Shown in pieces: positions 30,743-44,974 of a stretch of 64,000 nucleotides of DNA. Positions within the stretch are counted from its first letter, which is position 1; each line of letters starts with the position of its first letter. The notes beneath the pieces are model-generated. The model worked only from the letters and a program-made list of their open reading frames with translations, did no database searches and was not told the origin of the DNA. The position numbers and the translations under genes are program-made. The DNA is from Serpentinimonas raichei (GTDB lineage: Bacteria > Pseudomonadota > Gammaproteobacteria > Burkholderiales > Burkholderiaceae_C). Location: positions 781,699-845,698 of the forward strand of contig NZ_AP014568.1 of assembly GCF_000828895.1 (NCBI RefSeq). Reading direction: 5' to 3'.

Positions 30743-30788
30743 GCAATTAAGTTGCGTTATGATGCCGATATTAACGCAATCGAGTTGC
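30743..30788. promoter_or_regulatory. Twin palindromic operators between zur and znuC (candidate Zur boxes)
   Basis: Two 13 bp inverted repeats, GCAATTAAGTTGC at 30743-30755 and GCAATCGAGTTGC at 30776-30788, differ at two central bases and are 33 bp apart start to start, about three helical turns. Between them lies TTGCGTTA ... TAACGCAA. Likely -10 elements are TATGAT (30758-30763) for znuC and TAATAT (complement of 30768-30773) for zur, so each box sits just upstream of one divergent -10. Binding by Zur is inference. Confidence 0.7.
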
Positions 30789-30812
30789 AATAACGTGATC
30801 TCCCAATTTTTC

Positions 30813-33581
<2,769 letters not shown>

Positions 33582-33662
33582 GCGCCAAGCCGGGCAAGGC
33601 GCGGCATCCTGCGTCACAATCGGCCCGCAGCGCCGCCACTTTGGAGCGGCGCTTGGGCTGAG

Positions 33663-35192
33663 ATGCGATTTAATCATTCCTGTTTTGCCTTGGGCTGCGG
33701 GCGCGGCGCAGGTGCGGCGCTGCTGGCGCTGGCCCTGTCCGGCTGTGCCTCGTTGCCGTCTGCAACCGACCCAGCGGCCGGCGTGTCGGCGGCGCAGGCG
33801 CTGTCCACCCCGCTGGCCGCCGATTGGCGCAACCCTTGGCCGGCTGCGGCAACGCCGGAGCAAGTGCCTGAGCAACCCGCCTCAGCCTTGCCAGCCCCCA
33901 CCAAAACCGAGCTGGCGCAGTGGTGGCGGGCCTTTGACGACCCGGCTCTGAACGCCCTGATCGAGCAGGCGCTGCAGGCCCACACCAGCGTGCGCGCCGC
34001 CCAGGCTGCTCTGCAGCAGGCGCGCTCCCTCAACGCCATCAGCCAAGCGGCGCAGGGGCCGCAACTGCAAGCCAGTGCCAGCACCCAGCGTGCGCAGGCG
34101 GGTCAGGGTGGGGCCGCCAGCAGCTGGCGCGCCGGGCTCGATGCCAGTTGGGAGCTGGACTGGTTCGGCCAACGCCGCGCGGCCGAAGCGGCCACGGCGG
34201 CCGAGGTGCAAGCGGCCGCCGCACAACTCGGTCAAGCGCGGGTGAGCCTGGCGGCCGAAGTGGCGCTCACTTACATCGAATGGCGCACCTTGCAGCAGCG
34301 CTTGGGCGTGCTGCAGCGGCGTTTGGCCCTGCAAGAGGAATTTGTGCAGATCGTGGGCTGGCGCGTGCAGGCCGGGCTGATGTCGGGGCAGGACTTGGAG
34401 CAGGCGCGCCTCAATCTGGCGCAACTGCGCGCCACCTTGCCCGAGCTGCAAGCCGCCATGGGCCAGGCCGAAGCGGCGCTGGCGGTATTGAGCGGCCGGC
34501 CGCCCCAAAGCGCCCTCGATTTGCCCGCCAGCGGCGGCATCCCCGTGGCGGGGGGCGCGCTGGCGCGCGCGATCCCGGCCGACACCTTGTTGCAGCGCCC
34601 CGATGTGCAACGCGCCCAGGCGCGGTTGCATGCAGCGGCAGCGCGCACGGCGCAGGCCGAGGCGGCGCGCTGGCCCAGCTTGACCCTCGGCGGCACGCTG
34701 GACTGGCGCAGCCCGCGGGTGAGCGATTTGTTCGACGTGTCGGCGCTTACGCGCACGCTGCTGTTGCGCTTGGGTGCCAGCCTGTACGATGGCGGGGCCG
34801 TGCGCGCCCAGGTGCAGGCGCAGCAGGCGGCGGCCGAGCAGGCCCGCATCGAGCTCGAAGCCGCGGTGCTGACGGCGCTGCGCGAAGTCGAGCACGCCCT
34901 GCTGGCGCTGCAAGCCAGCGAACAGCGCTTGCAAAGCCTGTCTCAGGCCGCCGAGGCAGCAGCCGAGGTGGAGGCGCTGGCGCTGCTGCGCCTGACCAGC
35001 GGCCTGATCGACTACCGCATCTGGCTTGATGCCCGCCACAACCTGCTCACCGCCCAAACCGAATTGGCCAACGCCCGTGCGGCAAGGAGCGCAGACCACG
35101 TGCGCCTAGTCAAGGCGCTCGGAGGCGGCTGGAACGCCGCCGATGTGCAAGCCGCACGAGACCCCATAACGACGACCACACATGAGCTCTGA
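33663..35192 (+). CDS. Outer-membrane efflux lipoprotein (TolC/NodT/OprM family)
   Basis: 509 residues. Signal peptide with lipobox LSGC (lipidated Cys28), then a linker and two repeats of the outer-membrane efflux domain with long coiled helices rich in Ala, Gln and Glu. It forms the trimeric outer-membrane exit duct of an efflux pump. Its stop lies 11 bp inside the next gene, a MacA-like adaptor, so the cassette makes a tripartite exporter. The Ala-rich long helices are normal for the family. Confidence 0.9.
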   Translation: MRFNHSCFALGCGRGAGAALLALALSGCASLPSATDPAAGVSAAQALSTPLAADWRNPWPAAATPEQVPEQPASALPAPTKTELAQWWRAFDDPALNALIEQALQAHTSVRAAQAALQQARSLNAISQAAQGPQLQASASTQRAQAGQGGAASSWRAGLDASWELDWFGQRRAAEAATAAEVQAAAAQLGQARVSLAAEVALTYIEWRTLQQRLGVLQRRLALQEEFVQIVGWRVQAGLMSGQDLEQARLNLAQLRATLPELQAAMGQAEAALAVLSGRPPQSALDLPASGGIPVAGGALARAIPADTLLQRPDVQRAQARLHAAAARTAQAEAARWPSLTLGGTLDWRSPRVSDLFDVSALTRTLLLRLGASLYDGGAVRAQVQAQQAAAEQARIELEAAVLTALREVEHALLALQASEQRLQSLSQAAEAAAEVEALALLRLTSGLIDYRIWLDARHNLLTAQTELANARAARSADHVRLVKALGGGWNAADVQAARDPITTTTHEL

Positions 35193-36527
35193 AGACCCCT
35201 CATCTTCCCTTGACGCTGCGGCTTTGCTGAGCGCGGCAACCCCGGCGCGCCGCTGGTGGCGCAGCCCGCGCCTGTGGGTGGCGCTGGCGGCTTTGGCGCT
35301 GGCCTTGCTGGCGCTCTGGTTTTGGAATACCTCGCAACAGCGCCAGGCCGCCCCGGTGTACCAAACCGAGCCGCTGGCGCGCGGCACCCTCGCCCGCACC
35401 GTGACCGCCAATGGCACCTTGCAGCCCGTGCGCGCCGTGAATATCGGCAGCGAACTCTCGGGCACGGTGCGCACGGTGCACGTGGACATCAACGACCCGG
35501 TGCGCCGTGGCCAGGTGCTGCTCGAACTCGATACCGAACGGCTGCAAGACCAGGTGCGCCACGGCCGCGCGGCGCTGGCGGCCGCGCAGGCCCAGGTGGC
35601 GCTGGCGCAAGCCAGCCAGCTCGAAGCCGAAGCCACGCTGCGCGAAGCGCAGGCGCAACTGGCGCGGCTGCAGGAGGTGCAGCGCCTCTCGGGCGGCAAG
35701 GTGCCCTCGGCGGCCGAGCTCGACACGGCGCGCGCCGCCGCCGAGCGCGCCCAGGCGGCGCTGGAGCGCAACCGCGCCAACGTGCTCAACGCGCAGGCCG
35801 GGGTGGAACAGGCGCGGGCCAATTTGTCCAGCCACGAAACCAATCTGGGCAAGGCCTCGATCCGCTCGCCCATCGACGGCGTGGTGCTGGCGCGCTCGGT
35901 CGATCCGGGCAATGCCGTGGCCGCTTCCTTGCAAGCCGTCACCTTGCTGCAACTGGCGCAGGATTTGCGCCAACTGGAGCTGCAAGTCAGCGTCGATGAG
36001 GCCGACATCGGCGTCGTGAGCGCGGGCCAGCCGGCCACCTTCACCGTCAGCAGCCAGCCCGCCAGGCGCTTTGCCGGGCAGGTCAGCCGCGTTGCCTTTG
36101 GCGCCACGCGGGCCGACAACGTGGTCACTTACACCACCACCATTCGGGTCGAGAACCAAGACCTGAGCCTGCGCCCCGGCATGACGGCCACGGCCAGCAT
36201 CGTGGCGGTGCAGCGCGACAACGTGTTGCTGGTGCCCAATGCGGCCTTGCGCTTTTTGCCGTCTGACCCGGCCGGGGCGGCGCCGGGTGGCGGCGGGGTG
36301 CTGGCCAGTCTGTTGCCGCGCCTGCCGGCAGCGGCCCCACGGGTGGCGCGCATCGATCCGCGCCCCGGGCAGCGCCAGATCTGGGTGCTGCAAGACGGCC
36401 AGCCGGTGCCGTTGCAAGTGAGCACCGGCATCACCGACGGCCGCCAGACCGAGGTCTCGGGCGAGGGCGTGGTCGAGGGCCTGGCCGTGATCGTCAGCCA
36501 AGGCCGCGCTGGTGGCGCAGGCAGGCC

Positions 36528-36531
<4 letters not shown>
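35182..36531 (+). CDS. macA: Periplasmic adaptor subunit, MacA-like (membrane fusion protein)
   Basis: 449 residues. One membrane anchor helix near residues 30-48 is followed by a lipoyl/barrel-sandwich half motif (VNIGSELSGTVRTVHV) and an alpha-helical hairpin of about 130 residues rich in Ala, Glu and Gln. The second lipoyl half (SIRSPIDGVVLARSVDPGN) and a beta-barrel domain then follow. It links the inner-membrane pump to the outer-membrane duct. The next genes encode a MacB-like ATPase and permease, so MacA is a better call than an RND adaptor. Overlaps its upstream neighbour by 11 bp and its downstream neighbour by 4 bp. Confidence 0.9.
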
Positions 36532-37340
<809 letters not shown>

Positions 37341-37341
37341 C

Positions 37342-38550
37342 ATGCTGCTCAACGCCCTCATCCTCGCCCTGCGCTCAATCCGGCGCAACCTGCTGCGCTC
37401 CTTTCTCACCATTTTGGGGGTGGTGATCGGGGTCGCGGCGGTGATCACCATGGTCACGGTCGGCAACGGGGCCACGCTGGCGATCCAGGCGCAAATCCAG
37501 GGCTTGGGCACCAATTTGCTGCAAGTGCGCCCAGGCCAGCGCATGGGGCCGGCCGGGGCGGGGCAGGCGGCACCGGCTTTCCTGGCGGCCGACGCCCAAG
37601 CCATATTCGAGCAGGTGCCGGGCGTGCTGGCCACGGCCCCGGAAGCGCGCAGCGGGGGCACGGTGGTGGCCAATGGCCGCAACTGGTCCAGCCAATTGAT
37701 CGGCAGCAGCAACGACTGGTTGCTCACTGGCAACTGGCGCTTGGCCGAAGGCCGCCCCTTTAGCGAGGAGGAGCAACGCGCGGGCGCGGCCGTGTGCCTG
37801 ATCGGCGAGACGGTGCGGCGCGAGCTCTTTGGCCCCAATCCGGCCCTGGGTGCGATGCTGCGCGTGCGCCAGATGCCGTGCGAAGTGGTCGGGGTGCTGG
37901 CGGCCAAGGGTCAAGGTGCGTTTGGCAACGACCAAGACGACCTCGTGCAGATGCCGCTCAACACCTTTCAGCGCCGCATCGTGGGCCACACCCGCATCGG
38001 CATTTTGCAGGTGTCGATGCAAGACGGGGTCGAGACCGCCACGGTGCGCGCCGGCATCGTGCAACTGCTGCGCGAGCGCCGCAACCTGAGCGAGACCGAC
38101 GAAGACAACTTCAACGTGCTCGACACCCGGCAACTGGCCCAGACCCTATCGGGCACCACCCGCATCATGACGCTGCTGCTGGGCGCGGTGGCGGCGGTGA
38201 GCCTGATCGTGGGCGGCATCGGCATCATGAACATCATGCTGGTGAGCGTGACCGAGCGCACGCGCGAGATCGGGCTGCGGCTGGCCATAGGCGCGCGCGA
38301 GCGCGAGGTGCTGTTGCAATTTTTGATCGAGGCGGTGGTGCTGGCGGCCATCGGCGGCCTGATCGGCATGACGCTGGCGCTGGGGGCCAGCATCGGGCTG
38401 TCGGCGCTGATGAGCGTGCCCTTCGTGTTCGACCCCGCCATCAACGCGCTCGCCTTTGCCTTTTCGGCCGCCATCGGGGTGCTGTTTGGCTACTTCCCGG
38501 CGCGGCGCGCGGCGCGGCTGAACCCGATCGAGGCGCTGCGCCACGAGTGA
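37342..38550 (+). CDS. MacB-like ABC transporter permease
   Basis: 402 residues with the MacB/FtsX layout: one N-terminal helix (LRSFLTILGVVIGVAAVITMV), a periplasmic MacB_PCD domain, then three C-terminal helices. The family motif VTERTREIGLRLAIGARERE and the end RRAARLNPIEALRHE are present. The substrate is unknown; MacAB systems export macrolides, toxins or lipopeptides. The start is the ATG 1 bp after the ATPase stop; a longer in-frame extension overlaps the ATPase tail and is rejected. Confidence 0.93.
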   Translation: MLLNALILALRSIRRNLLRSFLTILGVVIGVAAVITMVTVGNGATLAIQAQIQGLGTNLLQVRPGQRMGPAGAGQAAPAFLAADAQAIFEQVPGVLATAPEARSGGTVVANGRNWSSQLIGSSNDWLLTGNWRLAEGRPFSEEEQRAGAAVCLIGETVRRELFGPNPALGAMLRVRQMPCEVVGVLAAKGQGAFGNDQDDLVQMPLNTFQRRIVGHTRIGILQVSMQDGVETATVRAGIVQLLRERRNLSETDEDNFNVLDTRQLAQTLSGTTRIMTLLLGAVAAVSLIVGGIGIMNIMLVSVTERTREIGLRLAIGAREREVLLQFLIEAVVLAAIGGLIGMTLALGASIGLSALMSVPFVFDPAINALAFAFSAAIGVLFGYFPARRAARLNPIEALRHE

Positions 38551-38568
38551 TGAGGCACTGGCCGCCGT

Positions 38569-39132
38569 TCAGCGCGTGGGGGCGGCGGCGGCAAAGGGTG
38601 CGCCGCGCAGCCGCTGCCCGGCCTCGATGCCGCGCTGGGCAAACCAGCCTTGGTGCATTTCCAGCACGAAGCGCACCGGCTCGGCCGAGCAATGCGAGCG
38701 CTCCGAGAGCGGCTGCATATCGGCCAGGTTGACGATGCGGCCGTCGTCGGCCACGAAGGCGGCGGTCAGGGGCAAAAAGGTGTTTTTCATCCAGAAGCAC
38801 TGGATCGCGGGGGCGTCGAACACAAACCACATGCCCTCGTTGTTGGGCATGCTGCGGCGCCACATCAGGCCGGTGTTGCGTTGCGCCGGGGTGCTGGCCA
38901 CTTGCACCGTGAGCAGGTGCAAGCCGGCTTGCAGTTGCAGGCGCGGCAAGTCCTGTTGCGGCAGGCCCTCCTGCGGCTGGGCTTGCGGGGGCTGCTGCTG
39001 CGGCGGCTGCGAGGGTGGCTGCCGGGCGTGCGCAGCGGTGGCCAGCCCCATCCCGATTCCTATTGCCACACCGCACAGCGGCACAAAGCGCAACGCAGCG
39101 GCAGAGAAAAGCCAAGCTAAGGGTTTAAACAT
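38569..39132 (-). CDS. DUF192-family exported protein
   Basis: 187 residues. An N-terminal signal region (hydrophobic stretch to about residue 36, ending AHA), a Pro/Gln-rich linker (residues 38-62), and then the DUF192 domain. Family features are VEVA-type start (LTVQVASTPAQRNTGLMWRR), FVFDAPAIQCFWMKNT and LEMHQGWFAQRGIEAGQRL. The function is unestablished. It is convergent with the MacB-like permease gene (18 bp gap). Confidence 0.9.
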   Translation of the reverse strand: MFKPLAWLFSAAALRFVPLCGVAIGIGMGLATAAHARQPPSQPPQQQPPQAQPQEGLPQQDLPRLQLQAGLHLLTVQVASTPAQRNTGLMWRRSMPNNEGMWFVFDAPAIQCFWMKNTFLPLTAAFVADDGRIVNLADMQPLSERSHCSAEPVRFVLEMHQGWFAQRGIEAGQRLRGAPFAAAAPTR

Positions 39133-39295
39133 GCGGTTTGTCAGCTCTGTGCAGGAATGAAGGTTAAAATTTTCACACAGCTTAAGTTAAGCCGTTGTCG
39201 CAAACGCCAGCTAAGGGCTCTACGGATGCCCGAACTTGCGCTCAATAGCCCGCTAGCCCAGTCGCTCAGTTTTTCCATTCGGAGACCCTTCCTTC

Positions 39296-40549
<1,254 letters not shown>

Positions 40550-40588
40550 TCACACGGTGGGCCCGCGCTTGAGCCCTGCCTGACCCAA

Positions 40589-40620
40589 CCCCGGCCCGCG
40601 AGGGCGCGGGGTTTTTCTTT
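40589..40620 (+). terminator. Intrinsic terminator of icd
   Basis: A GC-rich hairpin (CCCCG-GCCC / GGGC-g-CGGGG with a one-base bulge and GCGA loop) is followed directly by TTTTTCTTT. It lies 40 bp after the icd stop and before clpS, so it separates the two transcription units. Confidence 0.85.
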
Positions 40621-40670
40621 GCCATTTTGCGGGCTTTTTCTGTGCCGGCCATGTTCGCTAAAATGGCCCC

Positions 40671-41009
40671 ATGCCCAAACAACCCGATCTGACTCCGCAG
40701 TTGCCCTCGGGCGATGCCACCGCAGTGGTGGAGCGGCGCCGCCAGCGCGTGCGCCCGCCCAAGCTGTACCAGGTGCTGCTGCTCAACGACGACTTCACCC
40801 CGATGGAGTTCGTGGTGCAGGTGCTGCAGGAGTTTTTCAACAAAGACCGTGAGAGCGCGACCCAGATCATGCTCAAAATCCACCTCGAAGGCCGGGGTCT
40901 GTGCGGTGTCTTTAGCCGCGACATCGCCCAAACCAAGGTCGATCAGGTGCTGCAAGCCGCCGCGCAGCAGGGGCATCCGCTGCAATGTGTGAGTGAGCCC
41001 ATTGAATAA
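40671..41009 (+). CDS. clpS: ATP-dependent Clp protease adaptor ClpS
   Basis: 112-residue adaptor that delivers N-degron substrates to ClpAP. The core [20 protein letters not shown] includes the substrate-binding Asn-Asp pair; the N-terminal ~30 residues form the flexible tail that engages ClpA. The -10-like TAAAAT at 40659-40664 lies 6 bp upstream of the ATG with no room for a normal leader, so the message may be leaderless. clpA follows after 77 bp. Confidence 0.95.
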   Translation: MPKQPDLTPQLPSGDATAVVERRRQRVRPPKLYQVLLLNDDFTPMEFVVQVLQEFFNKDRESATQIMLKIHLEGRGLCGVFSRDIAQTKVDQVLQAAAQQGHPLQCVSEPIE

Positions 41010-41086
41010 GGGCACATTTGCCCCAATTGCTGCACACCGATCCGCAAATCGCGGTAAATTAGAGGCTCGCAAGAAGGAAACGAACC

Positions 41087-43435
41087 ATGATCGCCCAAGA
41101 ACTTGAAGTCAGCTTGCACATGGCCTTCGTGGAAGCGCGCCAGCAACGCCACGAATTCATCACCGTCGAGCACCTGCTGTTGGCCCTGCTCGACAACCCC
41201 AGCGCCGCCGACGTGCTGCGCGCCTGCTCGGCCAAAATTGATGAGTTGCGCAAGTCCTTGTCGCACTTCATCAAAGACAACACGCCCCAGGTGGCCGGGG
41301 CCGACGAGGTGGACACCCAGCCCACGTTGGGCTTTCAGCGCGTGATCCAGCGCGCCATCATGCACGTGCAGAGCACCGGCAACGGCAAGAAGGAAGTCAC
41401 CGGCGCCAACGTGCTGGTGGCCATTTTTGGCGAGAAAGACTCGCACGCCGTTTACTACCTGCATCAGCAGGGTGTGAGCCGGCTCGATGTGGTGAACTAC
41501 ATCGCACACGGCATCAAAAAGTCCGACCCGCCCGAGTCCGCTAGGCCGGCAGAGGGCGGTGGCGCGGCCGACAACGAAGAGGCCACCAGCGAGAGCAAGG
41601 CCCCCGAGAAAGCCTCGCCGCTGGAGTTGTTCACGCAAAACCTCAATGTGCTGGCGCGCGACGGCAAGATCGACCCGCTGATCGGGCGCGACTACGAAGT
41701 CGAGCGCGTGATCCAGATTTTGTGCCGTCGGCGCAAAAACAACCCGCTGCTGGTGGGTGAGGCCGGCGTGGGCAAAACCGCCATCGCCGAGGGCTTGGCG
41801 TGGCGCATCGTGCAAAAAGAAGTGCCCGAGGTGCTGGCCGAAGCCACGGTCTATTCGCTCGACATGGGCTCGCTGCTGGCGGGCACCAAGTACCGGGGCG
41901 ATTTCGAGCAGCGCTTGAAGGGCGTGCTCAAGTCGCTCAAAGACAAGCCCAACGCGATTTTGTTCATCGACGAAATCCACACCCTGATCGGGGCCGGTGC
42001 GGCTTCGGGCGGCACGCTCGATGCCTCCAACCTGCTCAAGCCGGCGCTCTCCAGCGGCGTGCTCAAGTGCATCGGGGCCACCACCTTCACCGAGTACCGC
42101 GGCATTTTCGAGAAAGACGCCGCGCTCAGCCGCCGCTTCCAAAAGGTCGATGTGGTCGAACCCACGGTGGCGCAGACCATCGACATCCTCAAGGGCCTGA
42201 AAAGCCGCTTCGAGGAGCACCACAGCGTCAAGTACGCAGCGGCGGCGCTGCAGGCGGCGGCCGAGCTCTCAGCCAAATACATCAACGACCGGCACCTGCC
42301 CGACAAGGCCATCGACGTGATCGACGAGGCCGGTGCGGCACAGCGCATCCTCACCCCCTCCAAGCGCAAGAAAACCATCGGCAAGGCCGAGGTGGAGGAG
42401 ATCGTCGCCAAGATCGCCCGCATCCCGCCCGCCAGCGTCAGCAGCGACGACCGCGGCAAGCTGCAAACGCTGGAGCGCGACCTCAAGGCGGTGGTGTTCG
42501 GCCAAGACAAGGCGCTCGAGCTGCTGGCCGCCAGTGTGAAAATGGCGCGCTCGGGCTTGGGCAAACCCGACAAACCCATCGGGGCCTTTTTGTTCAGCGG
42601 CCCGACCGGGGTCGGCAAGACCGAGGCCGCCAAGCAACTGGCCTACATATTGGGCATCGAGCTGATCCGCTTTGACATGTCCGAGTACATGGAGCGCCAC
42701 GCGGTCAGCCGCCTGATCGGCGCACCACCGGGCTATGTGGGTTTCGACCAGGGCGGCTTGCTCACCGAAGCCATCACCAAGAAGCCGCACTGCGTGCTGC
42801 TGCTCGACGAGATCGAGAAAGCGCACCCCGATATTTTCAACGTGCTGCTGCAGGTGATGGACCACGGTGCCCTGACCGACAACAACGGGCGCAAGGCGGA
42901 TTTCCGCAATGTGATCGTGATCATGACCACCAACGCCGGTGCCGAGACCATGAACAAGGCGACCATTGGTTTCACCAACGTGCGCCAGGCGGGCGACGAA
43001 ATGGCCGACATCAAGCGCCTGTTCACGCCCGAGTTTCGCAACCGACTCGACGCCATCGTGGGCTTCAAGGCGCTTGACGAGCTGGTTATCATGCGCGTGG
43101 TCGATAAGTTTCTGCTGCAACTGGAGCAGCAACTGGGCGAGAAGAGGGTCGAAGTCAGCTTCAGCGACGCCTTGCGCAAGCACCTGGCCGTCAAAGGCTT
43201 CGATCCGCTCATGGGTGCACGCCCCATGCAGCGCCTGATCCAAGACACCATCCGGCGCTCGCTCGCCGACGAGCTGCTTTTTGGCCGCCTGACCGACGGC
43301 GGGCGGCTGGAGGTGGACATCGACACCAGCAACCCAGACAAGCCCGAAGTCAAGCTCGACATTCAGCCGCTGAGCAAGAAAGAGCGAAGCGCCCGCGCCG
43401 AACCGGCCGAGCCGGAAGAAGCCACGGCGGACTGA
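41087..43435 (+). CDS. clpA: ATP-dependent Clp protease ATP-binding subunit ClpA
   Basis: AAA+ unfoldase of the ClpAP protease. The 782-residue protein has a Clp_N repeat domain (about 1-145), the first ATPase domain with Walker A GEAGVGKT (near residue 224), and the second with GPTGVGKT (near residue 505). A C-terminal small domain then ends in a charged tail. The start ([10 protein letters not shown]) has a GAAGGA ribosome binding site. ClpS directly upstream completes the pair; clpP is not in the window. Confidence 0.97.
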   Translation: MIAQELEVSLHMAFVEARQQRHEFITVEHLLLALLDNPSAADVLRACSAKIDELRKSLSHFIKDNTPQVAGADEVDTQPTLGFQRVIQRAIMHVQSTGNGKKEVTGANVLVAIFGEKDSHAVYYLHQQGVSRLDVVNYIAHGIKKSDPPESARPAEGGGAADNEEATSESKAPEKASPLELFTQNLNVLARDGKIDPLIGRDYEVERVIQILCRRRKNNPLLVGEAGVGKTAIAEGLAWRIVQKEVPEVLAEATVYSLDMGSLLAGTKYRGDFEQRLKGVLKSLKDKPNAILFIDEIHTLIGAGAASGGTLDASNLLKPALSSGVLKCIGATTFTEYRGIFEKDAALSRRFQKVDVVEPTVAQTIDILKGLKSRFEEHHSVKYAAAALQAAAELSAKYINDRHLPDKAIDVIDEAGAAQRILTPSKRKKTIGKAEVEEIVAKIARIPPASVSSDDRGKLQTLERDLKAVVFGQDKALELLAASVKMARSGLGKPDKPIGAFLFSGPTGVGKTEAAKQLAYILGIELIRFDMSEYMERHAVSRLIGAPPGYVGFDQGGLLTEAITKKPHCVLLLDEIEKAHPDIFNVLLQVMDHGALTDNNGRKADFRNVIVIMTTNAGAETMNKATIGFTNVRQAGDEMADIKRLFTPEFRNRLDAIVGFKALDELVIMRVVDKFLLQLEQQLGEKRVEVSFSDALRKHLAVKGFDPLMGARPMQRLIQDTIRRSLADELLFGRLTDGGRLEVDIDTSNPDKPEVKLDIQPLSKKERSARAEPAEPEEATAD

Positions 43436-43443
43436 AGCAGGGC

Positions 43444-44481
43444 TTAGCCCAGCGGCCAGACCAGCACCTGGCCGCTGGTCACCGCCACCAGCACGTGGCG
43501 CATTTCGGCATCGAAGCCGATATCGAGCACGCCCAGGCGCTCGGTGCGCTCGGTGAGTGAGCGCGGCAATTGCCACGTTTGCCGGGTCTGCCCGCTGGCC
43601 ACCGTCCACAAGGTGATCTGGCCGTTGGCAGCGGCGGTGAGCAACAGCGCACCGTCGGCCGAAAAACAGGCCCGGCTGAAGCCGCCACGCCGCGCTCCCA
43701 TGGCCGGGTGCAGCACGGTGTTTTGCGCCAAGTCCCAGATTCGCCCTGTCCCGTGCGCCGGGCCGGCAAACAGCAGCCGCTGGTCGGGCGAGAACACGGC
43801 GGTCGTTACCGGGGCGTCGAACTTCCAAGTGATGAAGGCCGCTCCCTGCTCTAGGTTCCAGGCGCGCAGCAGGCCGTCGTCGGCCCCGGTTACACCCATG
43901 GCGGCATCGGCGCTGATGTCCACGGCGCGCACCGCTTCGGCGTGCGGGATGATCACGGGCAGGCGCACGTTGTGGCCGTCGAGCAGCCAGGCTTCGCGCG
44001 AAGTCAGGCCCGCCAGAATGCGCCGCCCTTGGTTGGAAACCGCCACGCAGCGCACCCCCGCCTCTGCGCTCCAGTGCCCGAGCACGCGGCCCTGGCTCAA
44101 ATCCCAATGGATCAGGTTGTGGCGCTCGGCCGTGACGCCGCGCGTGCCGTCGGGCGAAAAAGCGCTGACAAAAACCTGCGCCCGGTCTTGTTCGGCGTGG
44201 CTTAAGGTGGCCACACGCTGCTGGGTGCGCCAGTTCCACAGCCCGGCGCCTTGCTGCACCGAACCCACCAGCGCCTGCTCGCCGTTGGGGCTCAGGCGCA
44301 GCGACAACACCCCGCCGTAGCCCAGCGCCACGGTTTCGGCGGGGGGCTCGGCGCAGCCGCTCAAGGCCAGCAGGCCGCCCATGCCGCCCAGAGCGGCGAG
44401 AGAGCTGCGCAGCACCTGCCTGCGCGAGGGGTGCCAATGGGGGGTCTGGGCCAAGGCGGCGGGGGGCAAAAGGGGCTTCAT
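43444..44481 (-). CDS. WD40-like beta-propeller lipoprotein
   Basis: 345 residues from the ATG giving MKPLLPPAAL. The N-terminus has a twin-arginine motif (SRRQVLRSSL, Arg20-Arg21) and a lipobox-like ALSGC (Cys43), which suggests a Tat-exported lipoprotein. The rest consists of about seven WD40-like repeats with motifs such as SAFSPDGTRGV, AVFSPDQRLL and GADDGLLRAWNL. Function unknown; beta-propellers are usually binding scaffolds. The start overlaps the upstream lipoprotein gene by 4 bp. It is convergent with clpA (8 bp gap). Confidence 0.8.
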   Translation of the reverse strand: MKPLLPPAALAQTPHWHPSRRQVLRSSLAALGGMGGLLALSGCAEPPAETVALGYGGVLSLRLSPNGEQALVGSVQQGAGLWNWRTQQRVATLSHAEQDRAQVFVSAFSPDGTRGVTAERHNLIHWDLSQGRVLGHWSAEAGVRCVAVSNQGRRILAGLTSREAWLLDGHNVRLPVIIPHAEAVRAVDISADAAMGVTGADDGLLRAWNLEQGAAFITWKFDAPVTTAVFSPDQRLLFAGPAHGTGRIWDLAQNTVLHPAMGARRGGFSRACFSADGALLLTAAANGQITLWTVASGQTRQTWQLPRSLTERTERLGVLDIGFDAEMRHVLVAVTSGQVLVWPLG

Positions 44482-44909
44482 GGCGTCGCGGGCAGGCGCT
44501 GGCAGTCGATGGGCGGGTGTTGGTCGAGGCGGATCTGCAGGCTGCTGGCCCCCAGCCGCACCTCGAGGCCGGGCTGGGCGAAGGTGTCGGCACGGCCCGG
44601 CGGCGGGTGCAGCTCGTGCGTGCGCCCGGCGCGCACCAGCACCGCCACGCCTTGCTGCGGGAAATAACGCCACTCGACGCGCTGGCCGTCGGCGCAGGCG
44701 TAGTGGGCGCGCAGCATGGGGGTGGGGGGTATAGGGGCCGCCTCGGTAGGGGTGTGGGCGGCGGGGGGCTCGGGCGTGGGCAAAGGGGCGGGGCTGGCGG
44801 GTGCAGGCAGGGTTGCGGGCGCATCCGCTGCCGGCGGGCGCTCGCAAGCGGCCAAGGCCAGAGCCAGGGCAAACGGGGCGAGCAGGTGCAGTGGGGCAGG
44901 GCGCGGCAT
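44478..44909 (-). CDS. MliC-like lipoprotein (possible lysozyme inhibitor)
   Basis: 143 residues from the ATG giving MPRPAPLHLL. A signal peptide with lipobox LALAAC (Cys22) is followed by a Pro/Ala/Thr-rich linker (residues 23-62). A domain of about 75 residues resembles MliC: it has paired cysteines (in YACADGQ and near the C-terminus in IDCQRL), AVLVRAG and a Leu-rich C-terminal strand. MliC proteins inhibit c-type lysozymes at the outer membrane; activity here is not shown. Overlap of 4 bp with the WD40-like gene suggests an operon. An alternative Met at 44930 would add seven residues. Confidence 0.65.
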   Translation of the reverse strand: MPRPAPLHLLAPFALALALAACERPPAADAPATLPAPASPAPLPTPEPPAAHTPTEAAPIPPTPMLRAHYACADGQRVEWRYFPQQGVAVLVRAGRTHELHPPPGRADTFAQPGLEVRLGASSLQIRLDQHPPIDCQRLPATP

Positions 44910-44974
44910 AGCCCCGGCAGCATAACCCATGAAAAAGCGCTCGTGCTGCAAAACTTCGGCTTTAATAGCACCCC

